Source of the DNA: Bretschneidera sinensis
Taxonomy: Eukaryota; Streptophyta; Magnoliopsida; Brassicales; Akaniaceae
Reading direction: 5' to 3'
NCBI GenBank assembly: GCA_023935145.1
Contig: CM043700.1
Coordinates: forward strand, 39,040,620 to 39,104,619
DNA: 64,000 bases
The notes beneath the pieces were generated by a model. That model saw only the letters and a program-made list of their open reading frames with translations, was not told the DNA's origin and searched no databases. The number at the start of each line of letters is the position of its first letter. Position 1 is the first letter of the stretch. The translations under genes and the position numbers were made by a program. Of the stretch, positions 1 to 11,388 are shown piece after piece.

Positions 1-35
1 CCGAGCGCACCCCAAACTCGCATTTCATAACACTG

Positions 36-1210
36 GCCAAACCTAAAAGAATACTACTATTAATTGTGTAGAATGTTTTAATTTTTACATCAAGAAAAAT
101 TAAAAATTTATTACAAATTAATTGTTCAAAGTGGACAATATATTGGGATATCAAAATAATAGAAAGATTGTTTACCTTCTTGGACTAAAAAAATAGTATA
201 CTACTCTACCCTTTGTCTCTGTTTAAAGTACTGTAAAATGTTTTTATAATAAGAGCAATTCAAGGAAGTTAAAAATTAACTATACTTTATCATTTAAAAG
301 GGAGAAAAACATTTTTGGGACATCTTAAAAAAAAATAGGCAAGCAAAATGAGAAGAAAAAAAAGTATTGAAATGAATTTACCTTTTCAATCAATTTAAAT
401 TAACATGTTTTAAGTTAATTTTAATAATTTTTCAAACACACCTTCTGTTTTTAGTCAATAAAAAGCTTCCAAGTCAACCAAATGATCAAAATCAATTATG
501 AAAATAGTTGAAATTTTTTATTGGTTCGGATCTAAATCATTATTAAAAAACTTCATTAGTAATATTTTAAATTTTATTAGTAATATTAATTTTTGGGTTT
601 CACATCTATATTGACGTTATCCATAAAACTCATCAAATAAAGTTTTCAACTTATCATCTAATAAACATCAAAATTGTGGTTGTAAAAATCCAAAAATACT
701 TTATTAAATCGGGTCTTAAATATTAGTTTTAGACCCATTTAAAATTTCACTAATAATTTAAATTTTTTTATTAATAATATCAATATAAATATAAAATTTA
801 AAAAATATTATTATTAATAAATATTTTAAAATTATTAATAAAAATTCGAACGGACCTAATCACTTAATTCCCTTTCCATATCATCCACTTTACACGCTCC
901 TGCATACTTTAAACTCCTTGGAAATTGCAATGTACTAAGCAAGAGTATAGAATTCTCTGTTACTGTCATGGTCATTGATGTTGTCTCTTTCAGTGTCTCT
1001 TTTGTCATTCTTTTCTGCACAAATTCAACTTGAATTGATGGGATTATTGGTTTTTATTTTATTAAATATCAGAATTTCATTTTTTATTGCATAAATTCAA
1101 TTTGAATGATCTGAATAATTGGTTTTTATTTCATTAAATATTAAAATTTAATCAATTCCTTTTTAACTAAGTAGTTATCTTCGTAATTCTTTATATAAAA
1201 GATTTGAATT
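36..1210. repeat. AT-rich segmental-duplication segment, copy 1
   Basis: This non-coding AT-rich stretch matches 49456-50795 in the same orientation over its whole length. Both begin with GCCAAACCTAAAAGAATAC and share the same phrase order to the end, with small indels. No ORF in either copy looks like a protein family. It ends in the first of the ~200-bp tandem units. Together with the two DUF789 copies further right it marks two direct copies of one ancestral block. Confidence 0.85.
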
Positions 1211-1431
1211 CGATTTTTTTCATCAATAATATATATATATATATTGATGGATTATTGGTTTTTATTTTATTAAATATCAAAATTTCATTTTATATTGCAT
1301 AAATTCAATTTGAATTATATGAATAATTGGTTTTTATTTCATTAAATATTAAAATTTAATCAATTCCTTTTTAATGAAGTAGTTATCTTCGTAATTCTTT
1401 ATATAAAAGATTTGAATTCGATTTTTTTCAT

Positions 1432-1489
<58 letters not shown>
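1036..1489. repeat. ~200-bp AT-rich tandem units 1 and 2, with (AT)n tracts
   Basis: Two units begin with GATGGATTATTGG or GATGGGATTATTGG (about 1038 and 1246) and end in TTTTTTCATCAATAATATAT followed by an (AT)n run. The long AT run before 1490 is the flank of the copia A insertion. Units 3 and 4 of the same array resume at 27651, so the array was contiguous before the insertion. A single related unit lies near 50622. Confidence 0.85.
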
Positions 1490-1490
<1 letters not shown>

Positions 1491-1492
<2 letters not shown>

Positions 1493-2337
1493 TTGAAAAT
1501 CACCTTGCGGAATCCCAGGTGATGGCCTTTAAACACATCTAAATCTGGAATGACTTGGACAGAACATAATCAAATCATAAAAGAGAAAACACAAACAATT
1601 GTTATCGAGCTTCGACAAATGCCTACGTCCTCGTGAGCTCCTCTGAGCTCTCTATACTAAATCAATGGAGTTCTTACAATTATAGCAACACCTCCTCAAG
1701 AAGCCTCTTGTTCTTGATGAATGAAAGAAGAGAAAAGAAAGAGATAAGAACTAAGTGTTTCTCTATAATTTTCCCCAAGAAAATTCCAATTACAAAGCCC
1801 TTGAACTCCACTTCTTGAATACTCTCTCTCACTTGTGACACCTCTGAAGATTTGAGAGTCTATCTCTCTCAAGACCAGCCACTCTTGGAATGAGATTTCT
1901 TCTTGTGTCTCTCTTGTGTTTTGTGTCTTTATACTCTCACACACTTATAATTGATATGATGTGTTATTGCTCCTAGATGATCCTTTATATAGAGCAACAA
2001 CTTCTTTAACCAATCTTGAAGAAAATCTCAACCCTTAGATCTGGAGGATCGACAAATCATGGCCCTCTAAGTGATCCTGTGCGTTTTAATCAAGTCCCAC
2101 GCACCATTTCAAAGTGCTGAATATAAGGTGTCAGGTGTGCCTGGCGCCGCAGCCCAGAACAGGGCAGGCTGCAGCGCACACCAGGGCAGAAAACTTCCAT
2201 GTGCTGGTGGTCGCGGCGTACAAGACCTGGGCCGCAACGCACACCAGCCTGTGCCGCGGTGCCACCTGGATGAGGAACTTTTCTGCCTTTCTGGAGGCTG
2301 CGACACCTAAACCTGTGCCGCGGCGCCAGAGGCTGCT
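1491..2337 (-). repeat. Copia A 3' LTR, distal part
   Basis: Collinear with 26721-27560 of the 5' LTR. It begins AGTTGAAAATCACC where the 5' copy has TGTTGAAAATCACC, so the terminal base is mutated. It stops at the SIRE LTR, with CTGCT (2333-2337) as target duplication. The part from about 2105 to 2337 is strikingly GC-rich, with GCGCC and CCGCGG motifs, against an AT-rich remainder. ORFs in this part are composition artefacts. Confidence 0.9.
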
Positions 2338-3541
2338 TGTAGACTGAGGTTTCAACCCAAGAGGGGGGTGAATTGGGTTTTAAAACTTTTTGCGGATTAA
2401 AACACAAGTTTATAAAACAAATAACACAACAAGCATATAACAAGTAATATGTGCTGTAAATAAAGAGATTAAAGAATAGAGGATAAAAACTCAGTTTATA
2501 GTGGTTCGGCAATATCAGAATCGTTCCGACCCTACGTCCGCTCTCTTCAAGGAACCTCCTTGAAGTACTCCACTAAGAAACTTAGTCGTGCAACTTCACG
2601 GGTGTTGCACAAACCTTAAAATCCCTTTCTCTTGGAAGCAAACCTCTTCCTCTCGGAAGCAAAAACCTCTTCCTCTCGGAAGCAAAAAACCCTTTTCCTT
2701 TCGGAAGCAAATCTCTTTACAATAAATACTGTAAAGAAAACAGTAGAGAGACAACAATGGAAGCTTACACAACTGAATAATATCTATCTTTCTAAGTAAA
2801 GCTTGAAGAATGGCTCAACAATCAATTTTTCAAAGCTTTTTAAGTATCAATGAGTAAAAACTTGTTTGAATGTGTAATGCTCTATTTTTAAATGCTTAAT
2901 AGAGTGAGTTTAAATAGCCTTGATGTAATATGCTTGTTTGTAACTGATTTTGTCCATTTTGGTACAATTTGTGTTGAAATCTCGCGTCCCAACGGTCATA
3001 TTTTTTGAATTACTAGTCGACTGAGTCTTAGTACCAGTCGACTGGGTCCTCTTTAAAAATCATATCTTTAAGGCTGTTGAAGGTACCAGTCAACTGGGTA
3101 TATCTTACCAATCGACTGGATATGTCTTACCAGTCGACTGGGAAATCTCTGACCAAAACACCAGTCGACTAGGAACATACTGACCTTTATACCAGAAGAT
3201 TGGTATAAGTATCCAGTCGACTGGGTTGCTTTAACAACCCAGTTTTCATGTGTTGAATAGATTTTAAGTGTAAAAACATTTGTCTAAAAGGTTATATTAA
3301 AATGTTTTTTCAAAAAGAGCCATTGGACAAGCTAATTACCTGAATAAGTGAGACTTGCAACTTGTTTCAATACCTTAGACCTATACTAGTTCTTATGTCT
3401 TCACTTGATGTTTGACTCGGGTTGAGTTCTTGCACCTTGTTCCTTGGTTGAATGCTCTTATTGCTTAATACACTTAGATAACATCGTTAGTATAATAAGA
3501 GTTGTGTTTGTTCATCATTAAAATATAGGTGAGGGTCAATA
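2338..3541 (-). repeat. SIRE 3' LTR (1204 bp)
   Basis: Reverse complement of the LTR at 22839-24095. It starts TGTAGACTGAGG and ends GGGTCAATA, where the other copy implies GGGTCAACA. It carries at least seven full or degenerate copies of the palindrome CCAGTCGACTGG between about 3010 and 3225. A run of TCTTCCTCTCGGAAGCAAA-type repeats lies at about 2630-2715. Confidence 0.92.
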
Positions 3542-3556
3542 ATCTCCCCCTTTTTA
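3542..3556 (-). promoter_or_regulatory. SIRE polypurine tract
   Basis: On the minus strand the sequence AAAAAGGGGGAGAT directly precedes the 3' LTR. This is the expected plus-strand DNA primer of an LTR retrotransposon and fixes the minus orientation of this part. Confidence 0.85.
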
Positions 3557-4486
3557 ATGATGACAAAACTAATGAGAGAAAAATGTTAAAAAAAACTAAG
3601 TGTTGGTTTTCTGAAAAAAAAATCGGGCGGAGTCTCCTCTGTTTTTTTGAACAAAACCAACCTTTTAAAGATCTAAAGTAGTTTATATTCAACCCGACCA
3701 AGCAACTTAACATATACAAACATATTATTTTTGGAGCACTGCTCCCCCTAAATTTATGCAGTATCTTGAGTTTTCATTAGGTGTTCACATTTTCTCATTT
3801 TTCTTCCCCGTTTTGACAACAGCAAAAAAGGGGGCTGGAAACTAAAAAATAAGCTACATATCCACTATAGTCATCAAAAGCATGTATAAACAAACTTGTA
3901 TGTGAAAATTTGACATATTTAGAGTTTGGAGGCCTTCCCGGGAAGAACCGGAAGTTTTCATACATGCAGAAGCAGTTATAAAGCTTTTAATGAATAGAAA
4001 GTGATATAAAGCATGCGACTAAATTTCATGTACATAGAACGAGTACAAGACACAGGTCTAAGCATAAAGCATCATCATATATATAAAAAGTCTATATAAG
4101 TACATGCTTCATAGAGCCATGCAGAAGTACAAAAGACATAGAAATATGAAAATATGTCCGTGCTAAGAACAGTGAAAAAAAAAAGATACATCGAGAAAGA
4201 AAGATGGTAATGAGACTCATGGAGCGGGAAAGTCTGAGTTGTCACGAATGAGATCCCGAATCTCAGCCAGGGAACTCTCGGTGCGCTCTCGGTGCAGCTC
4301 GAAGCCATTTCGGAGGGTCTCAATAGAGGAGCTCAAGGTCTGGAATTCGGACTGCATGGTCAGCTAGAGGCTCGTGATTGCCTGAAGTAGATCGCCGTAC
4401 CCAGCCTGACCAGCACTCGAGTCACCCAGAGAAAGTGTTCGGGCATCCGTATCCATATCAGCAGCAGCATCCTCATCATCACTATT
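3557..4486 (-). pseudogene. SIRE env-like ORF, C-terminal part, and 3' untranslated region
   Basis: The minus-strand frame from 4486 down to about 4230 encodes an acidic stretch (motif DDEDAAADMDTD) followed by a helix-rich segment (TLRNGFELHRERTESSLAEI). The env-like ORF at 14365-15246 once ran into it before the gypsy element entered at 4487/14236. The remainder down to 3557 has no coding signal and is taken as the 3' UTR before the polypurine tract. The function of these extra ORFs in SIRE elements is unproven; the env-like name is only positional. Confidence 0.6.
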
Positions 4487-7305
4487 TGTAACGACCCATC
4501 CCAGGTTGGCCACCCCGAAACGGTGTCATTACATTTTGAGAATCCCAGCACGACACATATATGCAGTAGTAAAAATAAATATTACTAAAAGAACTTTACA
4601 TCAATCCGTAAAATGCATGAAGAGTTACAAATAAATTTTTCATTTTATTTTTTCATTAGTCTGAGGATGATGACACGTACGCGGCTTACAGAAAAATGAT
4701 TTCAACTGAACCTCAACTCATCAAACTATTTGCCAAGTCTGCTACCTGAAAATCATTGTACAATGAGGAGTGAGCTTCACAAGCTCAGTGAATTGAATTT
4801 ACTAAAAGTATTCCAAATTCCAAATTCTAAATTCCATAAACAATCCTTTAATATTTAATCTTTTATTTTTCACATAACCTGATGACAACTTTCTACTATC
4901 ATTTCAAATATCATAAGATTTATTCTCTATCAATTTCTTATTCTCAATCATTGGTCCACCTTAAGATAATCAATTATCTCATAATTACCTCGTAATGAGG
5001 TTCACATCATAAAATCTTTCATTTAAAATAAGTCTTAACACCATAACTGTCTCTTTCTATGAGACTCAACCATTTATAATTAAATTCACCATAATGTCCC
5101 ACATATCAGTATTTCAATAATCTCGTTATTATAGCTGTCTCTTTTTATGAGACTCAACCCTCTATAATTAAATTCACAATAATATGCCACATCTCAGTAT
5201 GCCAATAATCTCATTATTATATCTGTCTCTTTTTATGAGACTCAACCGTCTTAAATTAAATTCACAATAATGTGCCACATCTCAGCATTTCAATTATCTC
5301 ATTATCATAGCTGTCTTTTTTTATGAGACTCAGCCATCATACACGACAATATACCTTATCTCAACTTTTCAATAATATTTTCATCATAATTGTCTCTTTC
5401 TGCGGGACTCAATCATCTATAATTATTTTCACGATAATAAATCACACATCAACATTTAAAATAGATGCAAATGCATGAATGATTATGATGGGAACGTCTT
5501 CCCACTTGTCGACAGGTTGTTATTATCTTAGACCGGCTGCCCTCCCGGTTCTTTTATTCTCATCAGACCGGCTGCCTTCCCGGTTAATTCCAGCATATAC
5601 CGGCTATCACGGTTTTCACTTTTCATCCCAGCATATACCAGCTGTCACGGTTTTCACTTTTCATTCCAGCATATACCGACTGTTACGGTTTTTACTTTTC
5701 ATCCCAGCATATACCGGCTGTCACGGTTTTCACTTTTCATCCCAGCATATACCGACTGTCACGGTTTTTACTTTTCATCCCAGCATATACCGGCTGTCAC
5801 GGTTATTTCATTAGACCGGCTGCCTTCTCGGTTCTTTCGGTTATATTATTAAATGCATATGCGCATGAACAATGATACAGAACAGTAATATAACCAGTAA
5901 TATAAAAACAATATAAAGATTCAAACCACTTAATTTGGCTATCCTGATTTTTTCACAAATTTTATATAACAAAGTTTCTTTAAAAATTTCTTACATCCAA
6001 TCATCCTGATTTTTATCAAATTATATAAAAATTCCACTAAATTCTTCTCTTTCCAAATCACATCAAATAATCAATTAAAGTCTGTCCAGATCCACTAAAT
6101 TTCATCTCAAATTGTCCATCAGAATTTGTCAAGATCCACTAAAATTCATCTCAAATCATCCATCAAAATTTGACAAGATCCACTAAAATTCATCCCAATT
6201 CATCCATCAAAATTTGGCAAGATCCACTAAAATTCATCTCAATTCATCCATCAAAATTTGGCAAGATCCATTAAAATTTATCTTGTCATAATTCGTGTTA
6301 AAACATCAGTATGTCTCATCAATAATTTATTTATTGCTTTTATTCTCAAATTTCCAAAAATATTATTTCTCACCGAGAAATATTTCTACATGTTCAAATT
6401 TTCTATCATACCCATAAATCAATTTTTCATCTATCACCCAAGCATACTTAAATAATTAAATTTAATATTATCACCAAATAATTGATTTTTCATTTAGACT
6501 ACCTAAAGTAAATCCAACTCACCCCGTAGCACTTAAAGCTATCTGTGGGTCACTTTCTCGTCTTTCCCGATCTTCTAAAAAAATTTCTCCTGTTATAGAT
6601 AGTCAACACCCGACATAAAATCTGTATTAAATTTCTAATTATTTCTTAAATTCATCATAAACCACTCATTTTGAAAATTTTCACTTTGAGCTCTGGGAAT
6701 TTCATATATGCTAAAAATTCAAAAATAAATACTACGCTATTACCTTATAATACTGATGACTTCTCATGATCCTTTATGAAATTTCACAGAAAATCCCTTC
6801 AAAATTTTGCTCTTTCGATTTTTCTTTAGATCTCCAAGTGTTTAGAAAAACAGAGAATCAAAGGAAAAATGTAAACAAAATTTTGGTACTCTGTGTCTTC
6901 AACTTCTATCTATATAAGAAGAGTAGTTTTCATCGGTTGCACTCTCAACATAATATATAGCACATGATTATGCTTAAAAAAAACAAAAGGAAGACATAAT
7001 TATGCCTAAATGGAAGACATCATCATGACTAAATGGAAGACATTATTATGCTTAAAATGTAAAATATCATTAATCTAAAGTGGAGGTCATCATAATGCCT
7101 AAATGGAGTGTTTTGGCAGCAGGTGACTACTGCCATGATTTTTCACCTTTTTTTTTACTATTCACGATTTACTGTTCATGTTTTTTTTTTTTTACATTTC
7201 AACTTTTGTCTTTTTCAATCCTTATTCAGCCTTCTAGGATTTTAACTCTTTGTTATATTTATTAAAATACATATTTATCCTTACTATAAAAATACGGATA
7301 TTACA
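4487..7305 (-). repeat. Gypsy 3' LTR (2819 bp) with internal tandem arrays
   Basis: Collinear with 11389-14236. It holds several arrays. Degenerate ~80-bp repeats around TCTCTTTTTATGAGACTCAACC lie at about 5030-5420. Six copies of a 38-bp unit beginning CAGCATATACCGGCTGTCAC start at 5591, 5629, 5667, 5705, 5743 and 5781. Repeats built on AAGATCCACTAAAATTCATC lie at 6100-6290, and short repeats built on GGAAGACATCATTATGCC at 6990-7110. ORFs over these arrays, including one with a repeated HIPAVTVFTFH-like motif, are repeat artefacts. Confidence 0.92.
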
Positions 7306-10300
7306 ATTCTACCCACTTTACAAAAATTTTGTCCTCGAAATTTCTTTGTTTTGCTCCAGAAACAATTGTGAATACCACTTTTCCATAATTGTCTCATACT
7401 TTCTTGTAATATTTTCAACATCCTTATTCTGCCACCGTACTTGAACTAATGCAATTTCCTTTATTATACAAAACTTGCTCATTTCTCTAAAATCCTTATT
7501 GGTACTTGGATGTACACCTAATCTTTTTGAATTTCTATAGCTTAGCTTGAAGTATTATAATACTCATCATGTAAACACTTTCTTAAAAGTGAAACATGAA
7601 TTACATTATATAAATTTTTTAATTCTGAAGGCAACTCCAAGCTACTCACAACTAGTTCAAATCCTTTAACAACCTCATAGGGTCCCACTTACTTTATACT
7701 CAACTTTCCTTATTAGCAACTATTCGATCTACTATGTGCTGCTTTATGATTCTCTCTAACCAGTTTGATCCTTTCAGCTATTAACTCAATGATTGATGGA
7801 CCAGATATATTTCTCTCTCGCATTCTTTTCCAACATATAGGAGTTCTACACCTATTATCATACAATGCCTCAATCGATGCTTCCCAATATTAGTCTGTTA
7901 CTGATTATTATCAGTAATTTCAATTGAGGGCATGTAAGTATCCTAACTTACTGAGAAACTCATCACTTTTGCCCTTAATACATCTTCTAATACTCTAATA
8001 ATTCTTTCTATCAGATACATCCCTCTTTAATCCTGACCATCAGAAAATTCTATCTCAATCCTGTATATATCTTATTGTTACTTGATTGCATCAAATATAC
8101 ATCATTATGTGCCTCATTCCTTATCTCTTTTCTCCACTCTACATTATTAGGAAAGCTTATTTCTATGTTCCCAAGACCAGGATACCATCATTTCAAATTT
8201 TGAACTTATATTTCTTTCTAGTAAGCACTCAATGCTTAATCTTTTCTATCTCTTCATCTCTACCTTACATACCTAAAGCATTTTACTATAGATGGCTGTA
8301 CAACTACATTCTTTATCCATGATCCTCTACCACTGTTATTCAGTTTCATTCTTATCTCTTTTAAATCTACTATCAATTTCACATCAGAACTCCCAATAGC
8401 AGTTAAACCTTCTTGTAGACTTTCTACTCAATGCATCAGTTATCACCTTTGCATTTTCTAAATGATAGTGAACTGTACAATCATGGTTATTTGTCAACTC
8501 CATCCACCATCTTTGCCTCAATTTCAACTCTTTCTGGACATATAAGTATGTCAAACTTTTATAACTCATGAATATCTCCCAAGTGGTTTTATACAGATGA
8601 TGCCTCCAATTTTTTAAAGTAATCACTATGGCAGGCAACTCTAAGTCATGAGTAGAGTAATTTTTATTATAAGTCTTCAATTGCTTAGAAGTATGGCCCA
8701 CAACTTTCCTATGTTACACATATCCCAATCATTGATGTGACGTATCACTATACACCACACATCATTCATCACCAGAAGGAAAACACCAATATTGGAGCTG
8801 TAGTCAATTTCTCTTTTAGCAATTGAAATTTTTTTTCTCACACTTCCTTCACCATACAAATCTCACATCTTTACTGGTCAATCTATTCAACAGCAAATTA
8901 ATAAACAAATTCTGAAAAGATCTTCTATAATAACCAGTTAACCCCAAGAAGATTCTAATCTCAGTTATATTAGTTGATTTCTCCCAACTTCACATTATCT
9001 CTACCTTTTGTGGATCAACTACTATGATGTTTCCGGATATTACATGTTCCAAGAAAGTTATTTCCTTCAGCCAACATTCACACTTAGAAACTTTACCTAT
9101 AATTTCTCTCTCCTCAAAATCTCCAGCACACTGTCTAATGGTCCATATGTTGTTTTTCCTTCTCAAAATATATCAGAATGTCATTACTGAACACAACCAT
9201 AAGATTATCAAGAAAATAGTTTAAATATTTTTTTTTTAGCAAGTCCATAAATATTTATGGAACATTAGTTAATCCAAATGACATCACGAAAGCTTATGAG
9301 TCATAATGTGTCCTAAAAGCATTCTTAGGCACGTTTTCCTTCTTATCCTCCATTGGTGATAACCTGATCTCAGGTTTATCTTAGAAAACATTCTCACTCC
9401 TTGCAACTACTTAAACAATTCATTTATCCTGAGAAAAATATATTTGTTCTTATTCAACTATCTGTAGTCTATACACATCCTTATCGTTCCATCTTCCTTC
9501 TTCACTAACAATACCTGATTTCCCAAATACATTAGGTCAGATAAATTTTTTATCCACAAATTCTTAAAACGGTACGTTTAACTTTCTCAATTCAGCTGAC
9601 GTCATTCTGTAGGGTGCTATTAAATATATGTGATAATCCTGGTATCACATCAATAGAGACTTTAATCTCCCTACTTGGAGGCAACCTAAACAACTCATCA
9701 AAAATTAATTTAGAATATTCTTTCATCACTATCTCCTTTTTATAATTCATGATATATGCCCAATACTCCTTAAAACCCTTCTTCAATCATCTCCTATTGG
9801 CCAGAGCAAAAATAAGATAGTTAAAAGTATCTCACGTCTATATCTTGAATCTTCTTTCTGGAATAATCAACCCAGACATAAAACATCGATAACCAATTAT
9901 TTCCCAAAATAAATTATATTCGAAGATAATAAATCAACTTTAGAAATTTTTTTTTTCACTGGTACGAATCACACAATCCCTCATGAATATTCATGATTAT
10001 CACTCTATCTCAAGTGAGAACTTTAACAAGGATATTTTGCAATCCAAGGACTAATAAATTCTTCAATAGATTTTATATGAATATTGGAATGAGTTACATC
10101 AAAGTCAACCAACACTGACATGTCCACCTTCTCCACACATAAAGTATTTCAAATTTTGAACATTCTGGGATAAACATCTTTTTTGAATATAATTATAATA
10201 AACCTTTATATCCCAATCATACATCAGATTGCCACTTCCACTTGGCGGCATACTTACTTCCTCTACTATGACTTCCAGTTCTCATAAAATATCTCCCGAA

Positions 10301-11372
10301 TCTAAGGGTCCCACCAATAGTATTTTAAGATACATATGCATCAGATTCTGTTTGCCTCTAACTCTGTTCTTCAGTTTCCAGTAACAAGGAATGCCTCATT
10401 TAGGGTGGTATCTTACCCTGTACACTCATACTACCACTACTTCTATAACCTTTTTGTCTAAGTTCCTTTAATCACCTTTTCTCTTTCCCTTAAACTCCAT
10501 CACATCTCTCTCGATCTGAAATAATATATCCACCAATCTAACATAATTCATATGCCTCATGTAAGATAGTTTCGATCAAACCTTAAAACATAGTTCATCT
10601 TTGAACCTCTTACATTTCTTCTCCTCTTGGTCTACTATTTTTGGTACAACCATTGACAAAACCATAAATCTACTATCATATCGAGCCACAGTTAACACAT
10701 TTACCCCAAATAAATAATATCTTTATCTTGTTGAGCTTTAGAGATATAAGGAAAATACCTATCAAGAAAAAAAACTTCCTTAAACTTATTCCAGGTTAAG
10801 AGTCTATCAATATTCATACTTACCTTGGGAAAAATATCCTTCCACCATTCACAAAATGTCTCTTTCTAAGCATAAAAGGATTCATAGATCCTTTAAACAA
10901 CAATGCATTTAGCTTAATTATATCTCCCAGCATTTTATGCATAACTCCACTTTTCCTCCCCCTTTTTTTTAAGTGTCTACAATTATTGAATTAACAACAT
11001 CAAGCACTACTCTAGTCTGCTTATCAAGTCTATGCTATAAGTTATCCACTCGATCATCTGAGACATTCATCTTCTCAAAAGCATGAGTAAGAGCTTATCT
11101 TAGCTCATCTCTTTTAACTTCAGATTCTCTCATACCTCGATTATATTATTAATATTAATCATATTATCAACACGTTCCCTTCTAGGAACCACAGATTCAG
11201 ACTCAACCTTGACTTATCAAAAATATTTTGGGCCTACCACGCCCTCTCAAATCAACAATTCTAACTCTAGCTCTAGCGCGTCCACGTGTCATCCTCATAC
11301 TGCTCATTATAATTTATTTTAATCTTCCACTTTCTTACTTTTTATGCAGTCTACAGAATCATACAACCTAAT
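7306..11372 (-). pseudogene. Degenerate gypsy gag-pol polyprotein region
   Basis: Reading the minus strand rightmost first: a gag remnant near 10626-10580 (EEKKCKRFKDELCFK); an RT core near 9540-9400 with words matching RMCIDYRQLNK and FSKINLRSGYHQ; the RT/RNase H junction near 8990-8850 (FLGLTGYYRRSF); and an RNase H block at 8384-8701 (SKQLKTYNKNYSTHDLELPA, DALSRKS). Near the 3' end (about 7500-7330) a chromodomain-like remnant reads ALVQVRWQNKDVENITRKYE. Frames change often and stops abound, so no functional protein is possible. No zinc knuckle or protease site could be read with confidence. The domain order and C-terminal chromodomain indicate a chromovirus, probably Tekay/Del. Confidence 0.8.
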
Positions 11373-11384
11373 GCTCTGATACCA
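11373..11384 (-). promoter_or_regulatory. Gypsy primer-binding site
   Basis: The plus-strand GCTCTGATACCA reads TGGTATCAGAGC on the minus strand, complementary to the 3' end of plant initiator tRNA-Met. It lies four bases from the 5' LTR boundary at 11389. Confidence 0.85.
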
Positions 11385-11388
11385 AAAT

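Noticed and set aside
1486..1490. Target-site duplication for copia A
   Set aside because: The flanks TATAG and CACAC do not match; the insertion lies in a mutable (AT)n tract, so no duplication can be claimed.
2071..2512. Overlapping Ala/Gly/Pro/Arg-rich ORFs on both strands (also 27301-27708)
   Set aside because: They are GC-rich LTR sequence read in several frames; LTR identity explains them.
5479..5814. 111-residue ORF with repeated HIPAVTVFTFH-like motifs (a second one at 12393-12728)
   Set aside because: It is the translation of the 38-bp tandem array inside the gypsy LTRs. 38 is not a multiple of three, so the motif shifts frame, and nothing suggests a protein.
8086..9224. Plus-strand ORFs in the gypsy interior
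   Set aside because: The minus strand carries recognisable RT/RNase H text here; the plus-strand frames are shadows.
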